Source of the DNA: Arthrobacter sp. AL12
Lineage (GTDB): Bacteria; Actinomycetota; Actinomycetes; Actinomycetales; Micrococcaceae
Length of the DNA: 44,413 bases
Direction of reading: 5' to 3'
NCBI RefSeq assembly: GCF_029960645.1
Contig: NZ_JASBQY010000013.1
Coordinates: 65,238-109,650, forward strand
The translations under genes were made by a program, and so were the position numbers. Shown piece by piece: positions 17,929 through 25,446 of this stretch. Each line of letters starts with the position of its first letter. The stretch's first letter is position 1. Below the pieces are notes generated by a model. It was not told where the DNA came from. It saw nothing but the letters and a program-made list of their open reading frames with translations, and made no database searches.

Positions 17929-17970
17929 GGGTCCGGGCCGGGATCCCCAACTGGACCTGCCCCCGGACCC
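17929..17970. terminator. Possible bidirectional hairpin between APP1-like and GH1 genes
   Basis: GGGTCCGGG (17929-17937) pairs with CCCGGACCC (17962-17970) across a 24-base loop in the 120-bp gap between the two convergent genes. There is no T run, so a terminator role is only a guess. Confidence 0.35.
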
Positions 17971-18040
17971 CTTCCCGACTGGGACCACATCTGGGCCGGG
18001 CACCCCTGGCCCGCCACAGACACGGACCAGGAATTCCCGA

Positions 18041-19567
18041 CTACGAACCCGGACCTGCAGGCATGGGGTTGGCGGTGTCGGACGTGACCGGCAGGGCACC
18101 GTCGTCGGGGGTCTCCGGGACGGCGTCCCGGTGCCGGGCTGCGAGCACCTCCTGCAGCCAGTAAAACGAGGCCTTCCTGGTGCGCTCCTGGTTCTTGCGG
18201 TCCACGTGGAGCAGCCCGAATTGCTGCTTGTAGCCGCCCGACCATTCGAAATTGTCCATCAGTGACCACACGTAGTACCCGCGAAGCTCGACCGACTCCG
18301 CTGCGCCGCCGGGCAACGTCGCTTCGATGGCGGTGGCAATATGGTCCGCCAGATAGCGCACTCGGCGTTCGTCCGGGATGATCAGCCCTCCGTCCGGGTT
18401 CCGGATCTCGAGGTCTTCGAAACTCGCCCCACCCTCGGTGATGTAGACGGGGGGAAGGTTCGGGTAGCGCTCCGCCATTTCCGCGAGCGCGACGGCCATG
18501 TACTCCGGTTTGATGGGCCAGCCATAGGCTGTGGTCTCGGTGTCGGGGAACGCGACAATGTGGAACGGGGAGCCGGGCGCGGTGCCGCTCAGGTCATCGC
18601 CCATAGCCTCGGCCATCCCCTTGGGCACCGCGCCGTCACCCGGTCCGGACGCCACACGCGTTGGCATGTAGTAGTTGAGCCCGTAGAAGTCCAGCGGCTG
18701 CGAGATCAGCTTCATGTCTTCGCTGGACGGGCTGAAGGCGGAGAAGAAAGTGGCGGCCCGGATGGCGTCGGGGTACTTGCCGAGCAGGACGGGATCCGCG
18801 TAGAGCCGGTTCTGCGCCATGTCCATGAGACCGGCACTGAGCTTGTCCAGGGGGTTGATCGAGGCGGGAACCATCGGCGAATAGACATTCGTGATCCCGA
18901 TGTCGCCGGGCACATTGGCGGCTCGGAGCGCCTGCAGCGACAAACCGTGACCCAGCAGTTGGTTGTGGACGCTGGGCAGGGCCTTCAGCATAAGCGCTTC
19001 GCCCGGCGCGTGCATACCCAGCATGTAGCCGTTGGTGCTGACCGTGGCGGGTTCGTTGACCGTCACCCAGCGGGTCACCCGGTCTCCATACGCGGCGGCC
19101 GCGATCGCGGCGAACTCCCCCAGCCGGTAGGCCGTGTCCCGGTTCATCCAGCCGCCGGCCTCATCCAGTTCCAGGGGCGTGTCCCAGTGGTACAGCGTGG
19201 CCATCGGTGCGATCCCGTTGGCCAGCAGCAGGTCGATCAACCGGTCATAGAAGTCGAGGCCCGCGGGATTGACCGGCCCGCTGCCGCCGGGCTGGATGCG
19301 TGACCAGGACAGTGAGAACCGGTAGGAGTCGACCCCGAGTTCTTTCATCAGGGCCACGTCTTCGGGCATCCGGTGGTAGTGGTCGCATGCAATTGCTGGG
19401 CTGTGGTCCCCGACAATCGCACCGGGCCGGGCGGCGAAGTGGTCCCAGCCCGAGGGGCCGCGTCCGTCCTCATCCAGGGCGCCTTCGATCTGGAAGGCTG
19501 CAGTCGCCACGCCGAGGGTGAAACGCGGCGGCAGCAGGGCGGCCAAGTCCTTGGCTGATGCTTTCAT
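18041..19567 (-). CDS. Beta-glucosidase, glycoside hydrolase family 1
   Basis: This 508-residue GH1 (beta/alpha)8 enzyme would release glucose or related sugars from beta-glucosides in the cytoplasm; it has no signal peptide. Seen in sequence: FTLGVATAAFQIEGA (16-30), acid/base Glu 172 in TVNEP, nucleophile Glu 378 in YITEGG, and WSLMDNFEW (434-442). The usual ITENG is ITEGG here. The C-terminus runs about 30 Pro/Ala-rich residues beyond the catalytic domain. No sugar transporter is adjacent. The start has only a weak ribosome site. Confidence 0.94.
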   Translation of the reverse strand: MKASAKDLAALLPPRFTLGVATAAFQIEGALDEDGRGPSGWDHFAARPGAIVGDHSPAIACDHYHRMPEDVALMKELGVDSYRFSLSWSRIQPGGSGPVNPAGLDFYDRLIDLLLANGIAPMATLYHWDTPLELDEAGGWMNRDTAYRLGEFAAIAAAAYGDRVTRWVTVNEPATVSTNGYMLGMHAPGEALMLKALPSVHNQLLGHGLSLQALRAANVPGDIGITNVYSPMVPASINPLDKLSAGLMDMAQNRLYADPVLLGKYPDAIRAATFFSAFSPSSEDMKLISQPLDFYGLNYYMPTRVASGPGDGAVPKGMAEAMGDDLSGTAPGSPFHIVAFPDTETTAYGWPIKPEYMAVALAEMAERYPNLPPVYITEGGASFEDLEIRNPDGGLIIPDERRVRYLADHIATAIEATLPGGAAESVELRGYYVWSLMDNFEWSGGYKQQFGLLHVDRKNQERTRKASFYWLQEVLAARHRDAVPETPDDGALPVTSDTANPMPAGPGS

Positions 19568-19673
19568 CAGTGGATTCCCCTATGTAGTTTCGGGCAGTTC
19601 ACTGATTTTAGGCCGCAGCGCATCCGCGCGCCACGACCGGCGCCCGCGTGCCCGGTCGGCCAGCTGTCCGGAA

Positions 19674-20077
19674 TTACTCCCGAGGACCTCGGTGGGCCCC
19701 GGCCTCCGGCCCGAACAGGAATGTCTTGGCGTGCGCCACGGCCTTTTTGAACGCGTCGTTCCGCAGCGCCAGGAGCTGTTCGGTCTCATCCACGGAGGGC
19801 TCCAGATAACTCGTGTACCCGGCCGCAACACCCAGATATCGCCGCCCGGCAGCAGGTAGAAAACACCAAAGGAGCGTTGCTGGCTGTCATCGGCGGTCGA
19901 GATCGGAACCACCGCGAGCGCGGCCCCGGTGTCGATGTTGATCCACTGGGCCCGCGGCAGCGGCGCTTCGTGGGCTTCCGGGTCAAGGAACGGGGCTGTG
20001 CCCTTGCCCCAACGCGCTTCGAAGCGTTCGTGGAACACCGGCATCAGATGCGAATCGTAGCGGCGCCATGCGCTCAT
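19674..20077 (-). pseudogene. Frameshifted gene of unknown function
   Basis: The first about 80 residues (MSAWRRYDSHLMPVFHERFE to GVFYLLPGG) read well, then the frame turns into Arg/Trp/Ser-rich nonsense to a stop at 19580. Another frame resumes sense at about 19836-19848 and reads YLGVAAGYTSYLEPSVDE, then LLALRNDAFKKAVAHAKTF, to TAA at 19674-19676. One indel near 19840 joins the two halves into one protein of about 134 residues. The family is not recognised. The start overlaps the J-domain stop as ATGA, so the gene was translationally coupled. A sequencing error would give the same picture. Confidence 0.75.
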
Positions 20078-20499
20078 GGCCGCCCTCCTTCTCTTGCGGC
20101 TCTTGGCTGCGTTGCTGCGTCCCGGTCACAGCGGACCCGCTCCCACCGCACGGGGGTAACCCGCAGGACCGGGCGCTCCTGCCGGTAGTGACGGACCGGA
20201 ATCTCCTGCCCTCCAGGGGGCGTGCGGCCGGGAGATGGAGATGGCGTCGCCGCCGCAGGGTCGTACTCCGCCCTGGATCGGGGGTCCCGAAGGACCGCAA
20301 AGGACTCGAGGATGCGCCGCGCGTCGTCCCCGTCGTTGTTCACGGCACCGTTCACGGCACCGTTTCCGGCACCGGCGGCCGCTTCGACGTCGGGATGGCG
20401 GAGGCGCATCAGCGCCCGGAAGGCGTGCTGGATCTCAGCCACCGTCCCATCCGGCGTCACGTGCAAGGCAGCGTAGTAGCCACGGGGGTCGCGATTCAT
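20074..20499 (-). CDS. J-domain (DnaJ-like) protein
   Basis: This 141-residue protein has an N-terminal J-domain of about 75 residues: YYAALHVTPDGTVAEIQHAF, then RLRHPDVEA with the essential HPD at 35-37, and RILESFAVLRDPRSRAEYD. Between helices II and III sits an Ala/Gly/Asn-rich insert encoded by 12-base repeats (20338-20375). The C-terminal 60 residues are basic and lack zinc-finger or substrate-binding domains, so it is a short accessory co-chaperone for DnaK, not DnaJ itself. It lies downstream of an hsp20 remnant and overlaps the following gene by ATGA. Confidence 0.85.
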   Translation of the reverse strand: MNRDPRGYYAALHVTPDGTVAEIQHAFRALMRLRHPDVEAAAGAGNGAVNGAVNNDGDDARRILESFAVLRDPRSRAEYDPAAATPSPSPGRTPPGGQEIPVRHYRQERPVLRVTPVRWERVRCDRDAATQPRAAREGGRP

Positions 20500-20527
20500 C
20501 GATTCACCGCCCTCTGCACGGACCGGG

Positions 20528-20575
20528 GCGGGGACCAGAGGGCGCCGGCCGCGGCCGGCGCCCTCTGGTCCCCGC
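20528..20575. repeat. 48-bp perfect palindrome
   Basis: The two 24-bp arms, 20528-20551 and 20552-20575, are perfectly complementary, with GGGGACCAGAGGGCGCC on the left and its mirror on the right. It lies between the hsp20 remnant and the J-domain gene. It could fold as a very stable hairpin at the end of the hsp20 transcript, ahead of the J-domain start. There is no T run. Confidence 0.8.
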
Positions 20576-20614
20576 GCTCATCGACGGCCCGACGGTGCGC
20601 GTCGGCCGCCGGGG

Positions 20615-20774
20615 CTACTTCCCCGTCTCCTGCATCTTGTCCTGTGTGTGCGTGATTTCAATATTCCGCGGCTTGGCCTGCTCCAGCACCGGAATGCGGA
20701 GCGTCAGGACGGCGTCGGCGTAGGTGGGTCAGCCGGTCCAGCTCACGGAACGGGTCCGTACGCATCAACATCAT
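20615..20774 (-). pseudogene. Hsp20 small heat-shock protein remnant with internal deletion
   Basis: A strong AAGGAG (20781-20786) precedes MMLMRTDPFRELDRLTH (20774-20724), a typical actinobacterial Hsp20 N-terminus. Immediately after, in another frame, comes YADAVLTLRIPVLEQAKPRN, then IEI and 12 more residues to TAG (20615-20617). This is the C-terminal alpha-crystallin end with the conserved LTLRIP. The alpha-crystallin core of roughly 85 codons is missing and the frame is broken. It would not give a working chaperone. Confidence 0.82.
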
Positions 20775-20806
20775 TTCCCACTCCTTCATGCCAGGGTTGT
20801 GTCTTC

Positions 20807-20875
20807 TTGATGTATCCAGCCAGCCTGACTATCTGTAGTGGTGGATATAGATTTCGTGTAGCACCGGTGCGACAC
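20807..20875 (+). promoter_or_regulatory. Promoter and palindromic operator between hsp20 remnant and MerR gene
   Basis: TTGATG (20807-20812) and TATCTG (20830-20835) at 17-bp spacing make a plausible rightward promoter. GTGTAGCACC/GGTGCGACAC (20856-20875) is a 20-bp inverted repeat with one mismatch per arm. It lies downstream of the promoter and 62 bp before the MerR start. It is a candidate site for the MerR/HspR-like protein; the classical HAIR sequence CTTGAGT-N7-ACTCAAG is not present. Confidence 0.5.
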
Positions 20876-20937
20876 TGATGCAAGAGGAAACGTTTTGGCC
20901 CGCCGGAACCGGCGGATGCAGACTGCAAAGGAGCACC

Positions 20938-21231
20938 GTGACGGAACGTGGACAGGAGCCGGGCGTCTACGCGATCTCCGTGGTGGCCCGCCTGGTCGGG
21001 ACCGGGCAGCAGAACATCAGGCTCTATGAGCGGAAAGGCCTGCTGACACCGGACCGCACCGCCGGCGGAACACGGCAGTACAGCAACGAGGATTTGGCGG
21101 TGCTGCGGCGGATCAGCGAACTACTTGAGGAGGGGCTGAACCTGGCCGGGGTCGCCAAGGTGCTGGAGCTGGAAGCGGTCAACGCCCGGCTGCAGGGAGA
21201 GCTGAACCGCCTCCGCCCGCGCCGGAGCTAG
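20938..21231 (+). CDS. MerR-family regulator, HspR-like
   Basis: This 97-residue protein has a winged-helix MerR DNA-binding domain: YAISVVARLVGTGQQNIRLYERKGLL, then PDRTAGGTRQYSNEDLAVLRRI. It ends in a short coiled-coil helix without a ligand domain. This size and pattern match HspR, the repressor of dnaK and hsp20 genes in actinobacteria. Start is GTG with AAAGGAG five bases upstream. It is divergent from the hsp20 remnant, so it may have lost its main target. Its stop overlaps the tail of the YjbR remnant on the other strand. Confidence 0.87.
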   Translation: MTERGQEPGVYAISVVARLVGTGQQNIRLYERKGLLTPDRTAGGTRQYSNEDLAVLRRISELLEEGLNLAGVAKVLELEAVNARLQGELNRLRPRRS

Positions 21232-21505
21232 GAATTGCGGGGCAAGGAACTACGGCGCCTGGACTTACGCAGCCAGGAGTTTACGCCTGGGTCTTCCTCC
21301 CCGAATTCCGGCCCAGCGGCGAGGCGGTGGGATTCCTCGAGGAGTTCTGCCAGTTCCTCGGTACCGATCCGGTCCAGAGCACGCCTTCTTCCCAGATCCG
21401 GGCCATGAGCGTGGCCGCGAACCAGGCCGGATTGCCCCAGCTGGGCCGTTCAACGACGCCCGGCAGGGCCAGGGCCGCGCGGCGGACATCAGCTTCGGTA
21501 GCCAT
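21228..21505 (-). pseudogene. YjbR/MmcQ-family gene with internal deletion
   Basis: The 5' part reads MATEADVRRAALALPGVVE, RPSWGNPAWFA, LMARIWEEGVL, typical of YjbR (DUF419) DNA-binding-like proteins. At about 21377 the frame shifts: LDRIGTEELAELLEESHRL, the normal C-terminal helix, continues in a second frame to TAG at 21228-21230. Roughly 40-45 codons that normally lie between, including the strand with the PHYDGY-type motif, are absent. This is inferred from the family's usual length. Confidence 0.72.
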
Positions 21506-21558
21506 GGCCCCACTGTGGCACCGGCGCCGGGGTGGGACAAAAGGCAGCCAAAGCGGCT

Positions 21559-22341
21559 TTAGGTCTGGCTGGTGTCGGCCCTGGACAGCGTTCCGGTGAT
21601 CTGCTCACCGCGGATGCGTGCGGTCCGCCAGGTGTCCAGCGCGATCACACCGCCCAGGACCACGAACGAGATGGACAGCGACGCCAGCGCGTCGGTCAGC
21701 CAGTGGTAGCCCAGGTAGAGCCGGCTCGCCGCGGCGAAGAAGATCCCGACGCCGGCCAGCACGAAACCTGCAACGGCGGCCCAGCGGTTGTCCCGGCGGG
21801 AGAAAACCAGGAACGCACTGACCAGCAGGAAGTCGCAGGCGCCCAGGACGTGGCCGGACGGGAAGGAAAAGGTGAAGTCCGCGCCGAAGAGCATAAGGTC
21901 CACAGGCGGGCGCTGGCGCCCGATCGCGCGCCCGATGATCTGGGCAAGGATCACGCCGGTGAGCATGGCGGCGGCCAGGAGCATTGGCCGCCAGGCGTGC
22001 TTGGCCAGCAGGCCCCAGGCCACCGTCACCACGAGGACGATGATCGGCAGGGCCACGGGGCCGAATATGATCGCGAGGATGATCATGCTCGTGGTGAGTG
22101 GTTCGGAGCGGAGGGTCAGGAGCCAGGAACGGACCGGTTCGTCGCCCGCCGTGAGGCCGTTCTGCTGGAGGACCCCGGCAAGGATGGAGAAGAACAGCAC
22201 GGTGCCAAGTATCACGAGGCCGACGGCGATCCGGTACAGGTTTTTTCGGTCCCGCTCGCTCATGTAGCGTTCCTCCACCACGAACTTGTCGTGGAAGACC
22301 CGCCACCGGCCGGGCGATTTCCCGGTTGTTTCCTCTGCCAT
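21559..22341 (-). CDS. PAP2-family membrane phosphatase
   Basis: This 260-residue integral membrane protein has about six helices between residues 35 and 245. The three catalytic motifs of the PAP2/vanadium-peroxidase fold are present: RAIGRQRP (138-145), PSGH (161-164) and SRLYLGYHWLTD with His 213 and Asp 217. It probably dephosphorylates a lipid phosphate such as undecaprenyl or phosphatidyl glycerol phosphate, with the active site facing outward. The first 30 residues are charged and cytoplasmic. It is divergent from the DNA alkylation repair gene by 122 bp. Confidence 0.92.
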   Translation of the reverse strand: MAEETTGKSPGRWRVFHDKFVVEERYMSERDRKNLYRIAVGLVILGTVLFFSILAGVLQQNGLTAGDEPVRSWLLTLRSEPLTTSMIILAIIFGPVALPIIVLVVTVAWGLLAKHAWRPMLLAAAMLTGVILAQIIGRAIGRQRPPVDLMLFGADFTFSFPSGHVLGACDFLLVSAFLVFSRRDNRWAAVAGFVLAGVGIFFAAASRLYLGYHWLTDALASLSISFVVLGGVIALDTWRTARIRGEQITGTLSRADTSQT

Positions 22342-22463
22342 TCCCGTATCCGCCTCTGCGCCGTTTGTGGTTATTGCCTTCGTGAAGAATATCCCGATTC
22401 CGTTCCCGCCGGGGCTGGTGCGGCCCGGCCGCCCCGCGTCGCGCGCCCCGGTAGCCTGATGCC

Positions 22464-23597
22464 ATGGGCGTCATGAATGAACTGATCAACCCGAGTGTGG
22501 TCCGCTCGCTGGAGCGGATCCTCGCCGCGGCCGCACCGGGCCGAGAGTTGACTCTGCTCGCTGCCACGGCCGGGGAACTCGACGACCTGAGCCTGCGGGA
22601 ACGCACGGAACTTCTGAGCCGCGCCCTGCTGGCTGACCTGCCCGGAACCTACTCCGGCACCGCAGCCATTTTCCGCCGGGCGCTGGATGATCCGGACTTC
22701 ACCGGCTGGATGATCTGGCCCGTGACCGAGACGGCGGCCGCCCTCGCCCTGGTCCGGAAAACCGACGATTTCGAGGACTGCCTGGCGCTCCTCGCTGAGC
22801 TGACGCCGCGGCTCACGGCGGAATTCGCGATCCGGCGGCTTCTCGCGGCCGACCTGGACCGGTCACTGGCCGTCGTCCGGGGCTGGACCTCCCACCCGGA
22901 CTGGCAGGTCCGCCGGCTCGCCAGCGAGGGCACCCGGGCCTACCTGCCGTGGGCGATCCGCGTTCCGGAGATCACGGGCCGGCCCACTGCGACCCTGCCG
23001 GTCCTCGATGCCCTGTACCGGGACCCGGTCGAAGCTGTCCGGCGCTCGGTGGCCAACCACCTCAACGATCTGGCCCGGCATGCCCCCGACGAGGTGGTCG
23101 CCACGGCGGCCAGATGGCTGGCCGCGCCGGACGAGAACACGCCCAGGGTGGTCCGGCACGGGCTGCGGACCCTGCTCAAGAAGGCCCACCCCGGCGCCCT
23201 GGAGCTGCTGGGGTTCCCGCCGGCGTCGCTCGCGGTAACGCCGGCGCGGCTGGACCGCACCGTCGTCGAGCTTCCCGGAGAGCTCGCCTTTCACTTCGAG
23301 GTGTCCAATATCGGGCCGGCGGAGGCCCGGCTCGCCGTCGACTATGTGGTGCATTATGCCAAGGCGAACGGCACCCGCGCGGAGAAGGTTTTCAAGCTGG
23401 GAACGACTGTCCTCGGTCCGGGCGAGTCCGCGAGATTCTCGAAGCGCCATGCTTTCCGCCAAATGACGACGCGGCGCCATTATCCGGGGGCTCATCTACT
23501 GGAACTGCAGGTCAACGGCGTGCGGTACGCGCCGACCGAATTCCTGGTCCGGACCGACACGGTTGAGGGCCGGCTCGGTGATTTGACGGGCCGATAA
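22464..23597 (+). CDS. DNA alkylation repair protein (AlkC/AlkD-like HEAT repeats)
   Basis: This 377-residue protein is built mostly of HEAT-like helical repeats up to about residue 260. It includes VRGWTSHPDWQVRRLASEG, LDALYRDPVEAVRRSVANHL, LARHAPDEV and VVRHGLRTLLKKAHPGAL, typical of AlkC-type DNA glycosylases. These remove alkylated bases such as 3-methyladenine without flipping them. The C-terminal 110 residues form a beta-rich Ig-like extension, found in the longer AlkC forms. The second Met at residue 4 is an alternative start. Confidence 0.87.
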   Translation: MGVMNELINPSVVRSLERILAAAAPGRELTLLAATAGELDDLSLRERTELLSRALLADLPGTYSGTAAIFRRALDDPDFTGWMIWPVTETAAALALVRKTDDFEDCLALLAELTPRLTAEFAIRRLLAADLDRSLAVVRGWTSHPDWQVRRLASEGTRAYLPWAIRVPEITGRPTATLPVLDALYRDPVEAVRRSVANHLNDLARHAPDEVVATAARWLAAPDENTPRVVRHGLRTLLKKAHPGALELLGFPPASLAVTPARLDRTVVELPGELAFHFEVSNIGPAEARLAVDYVVHYAKANGTRAEKVFKLGTTVLGPGESARFSKRHAFRQMTTRRHYPGAHLLELQVNGVRYAPTEFLVRTDTVEGRLGDLTGR

Positions 23598-23660
23598 ATA
23601 TGACGTTATTGTCGCTTCAATCATTGGGGCCGACGAGTAACTCCAAGAAGGAACTAAGCC

Positions 23661-23870
23661 ATGACCACAGCAACCGAGTGCATTGAGATCCAGGCCGACA
23701 GCCGTCAGGTCCTTGACGAACGGCTCGACGACGCCGTCCGCGGGCTTCAGCAGATCGCCATGGAAACCGGGACGCAGGGCATCCTGCTCACCCGGCACAA
23801 GGCCGGCCACTACACGGCGGCGCTGTCCGACCAGGTGCCCTTCGGCATGACCCGGGAACTCATTAACTGA
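23661..23870 (+). CDS. Small hypothetical protein, 69 residues
   Basis: The ATG follows AAGGAACTAAGCC, a good ribosome site, and codon use matches neighbours. The protein is soluble, acidic at the N-terminus, and contains ILLTRHKAGHYTAALSDQVP. It resembles small proteins of unknown function found in actinobacteria, but I recognise no domain. It is 63 bp after the alkylation-repair gene and is followed by a terminator, so it may be the last gene of that transcript or stand alone. Confidence 0.7.
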   Translation: MTTATECIEIQADSRQVLDERLDDAVRGLQQIAMETGTQGILLTRHKAGHYTAALSDQVPFGMTRELIN

Positions 23871-23926
23871 ACCTGGCGGAGCCACGGTGCCTGACGTGGG
23901 CGCCTGCCTGCAGGGCACAAAGACAG

Positions 23927-23970
23927 GTCCCGGGCTGCGGAGCATCGACTCCCGCCCGGGACTTTTTTGT
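23927..23970 (+). terminator. Rho-independent terminator
   Basis: GTCCCGGGC (23927-23935) pairs with GCCCGGGAC (23954-23962) across an 18-base loop and is followed by TTTTTT. It ends transcription of the 69-residue gene. Confidence 0.85.
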
Positions 23971-24025
23971 GTCTGAACTGTTGCCTGGACGTACCTTTCA
24001 GGCAGGGACCGTCAGGCCGGGACCG

Positions 24026-24403
24026 TCACCAGTCGTGGACCGTTCCGTCGACGAGGCGGTTGTAGGGCAGGTAGGCCTGCTGGTAGGGGTAGCTGTTGGC
24101 GGCTTCCTCGTTGAATTCGACGCCGATGCCGGGCGCCTCGCCCGGGTGCAGGTAGCCGTCGACGAACGTCATGGACTGCTCGAAGACGGTTTTCGTCGCG
24201 TCTGAATGCGGCATGTATTCCTGGATCCCGTAGTTGTGGATCGCCAGGCCCACGTGCAGCTGCGCGGCGAACCCGATCGGGGAAATGTCCGTGGGTCCGT
24301 GGAAGCCGGACTTGATCTGGTACTGCGCGGCGTAGTCCATCACCTTCTTAAGCGGCGAAATCCCGCCGAAGTGCGTCGACGCGGCCCGAACATAGTCGAT
24401 TGT
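24026..24403 (-). pseudogene. C-terminal remnant of mannonate/galactonate dehydratase (enolase superfamily)
   Basis: The 125 codons from TIDYVRAASTHFGGISPLKK through SGFHGPTDISPIG, NYGIQEYMPHS, TFVDGYLHPGEAPGIGVEF and AYLPYNRLVDG to the stop match the last third of ManD-type dehydratases. The first two thirds are missing, including the capping domain and metal-binding carboxylates. There is no start codon or ribosome site at its beginning; it starts in frame directly after the TAG of the aldo/keto reductase. It probably became truncated by a deletion that joined the two genes. Confidence 0.82.
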
Positions 24404-25435
24404 CTAGCGGCCGCCGGTGATCTTCCGGCTCCGCTGCTCCTGGGCCATCGGCCCGTACGGGTAGACCCCGACGCGCGGCCGGCTCACCTCGCTGAGCCGC
24501 AGCAGCTCCCCCTCGGTCAGCAGGAGGTCGGCGGCCGCGAGATTGTCGGCGAGCTGTGCCGTGCTGCGGGCACCCAGGATCACGGAGGTCACGGCCGGCT
24601 GTGCCGCCAGCCAGGCCAGGGCCACCTGGGCGGCGCTGGCCTCGTGCCGCCCGGCGATTTCATGCACCGCCTCCACGATCTCCCAGGTCCGCGGGTCCGC
24701 GTTCCTGGCCTTCCACGCCTCCATGCCGCGCTCCGGGTTTTCGCCCAGCCGGGTGGCTCCGGCGGGCTGCCGGTCCCTTTTGTATTTCCCGGAGAGCCAG
24801 CCCCCGCCCAGCGGCGACCAGGGCAGCAGCCCGATCCCGGCGTCGAGCGAGGCCGGAACGATCTCGGACTCGATCTCGCGGACCAGCAGGCTGTACTGCG
24901 GCTGCAGCGTCACGGGTCCGTTCCAGCCGTGGGCACGGGCCACGTGGACGGCCTTCGTCAGCTGCCAGCCCAGGAAATTCGAGAAGCCGTAGTAAGCGAT
25001 TTTGCCGCTGCAGACGGCGTCGTGCAGGAACCGCAGGGATTCCTCCAGCGGCGTGATCGGATCCCAGGCGTGGAGCTGGTACAGGTCGATCTGCTCCACG
25101 CCGAGGCGGCGCAGCGAGTCATCCAGCGCGCGGTTCAGGTGCCGGCGGGAGGTGCCGACGTCGTTCGGGGCCTTGCCGGTCGGGAAGCGGCCCTTGGTGG
25201 CGAGCACCACGCGGTCCCGGACCTCCGGGCGCGCGGCGAGCCAGCGGCCGATAATCTCCTCCGAGACCCCTGCGGCGTAGACATCGGCGGTGTCGATGAA
25301 GTTGCCGCCCGCGGCGAGGTAGTCATCCAGGAGGGCGTGGGACTGTTCCTCGGTGGCTTCGGCGCCGAAGGTCATGGTGCCCAGCGCGTAGCTGGAGACG
25401 ACGGCGCCGCTGGTGCCCAGGGTGCGGTAGCGCAT
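24404..25435 (-). CDS. Aldo/keto reductase
   Basis: This 343-residue NADPH-dependent (alpha/beta)8 reductase has the catalytic tetrad visible: Asp 48 and Tyr 53 in FIDTADVYAAG, Lys 81 in ATKGRF, His 122 in YQLHAWD. The cofactor loop is in LGARSTAQLADNLAA. Its substrate is a small carbonyl; sugar context suggests an aldose or keto-acid. Ribosome site GAGGAG lies 5 bases before the ATG. It follows the epimerase-like gene by 11 bp and precedes the dehydratase remnant, so it was the middle gene of a sugar-acid operon. The last 12 residues could be affected by the deletion junction. Confidence 0.93.
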   Translation of the reverse strand: MRYRTLGTSGAVVSSYALGTMTFGAEATEEQSHALLDDYLAAGGNFIDTADVYAAGVSEEIIGRWLAARPEVRDRVVLATKGRFPTGKAPNDVGTSRRHLNRALDDSLRRLGVEQIDLYQLHAWDPITPLEESLRFLHDAVCSGKIAYYGFSNFLGWQLTKAVHVARAHGWNGPVTLQPQYSLLVREIESEIVPASLDAGIGLLPWSPLGGGWLSGKYKRDRQPAGATRLGENPERGMEAWKARNADPRTWEIVEAVHEIAGRHEASAAQVALAWLAAQPAVTSVILGARSTAQLADNLAAADLLLTEGELLRLSEVSRPRVGVYPYGPMAQEQRSRKITGGR

Positions 25436-25446
25436 GGGACTCCTCT

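Noticed and set aside
20856..20875. Classical HAIR element for HspR
   Set aside because: The palindrome GTGTAGCACC/GGTGCGACAC does not match CTTGAGT-N7-ACTCAAG, and no such sequence was found in the gap.
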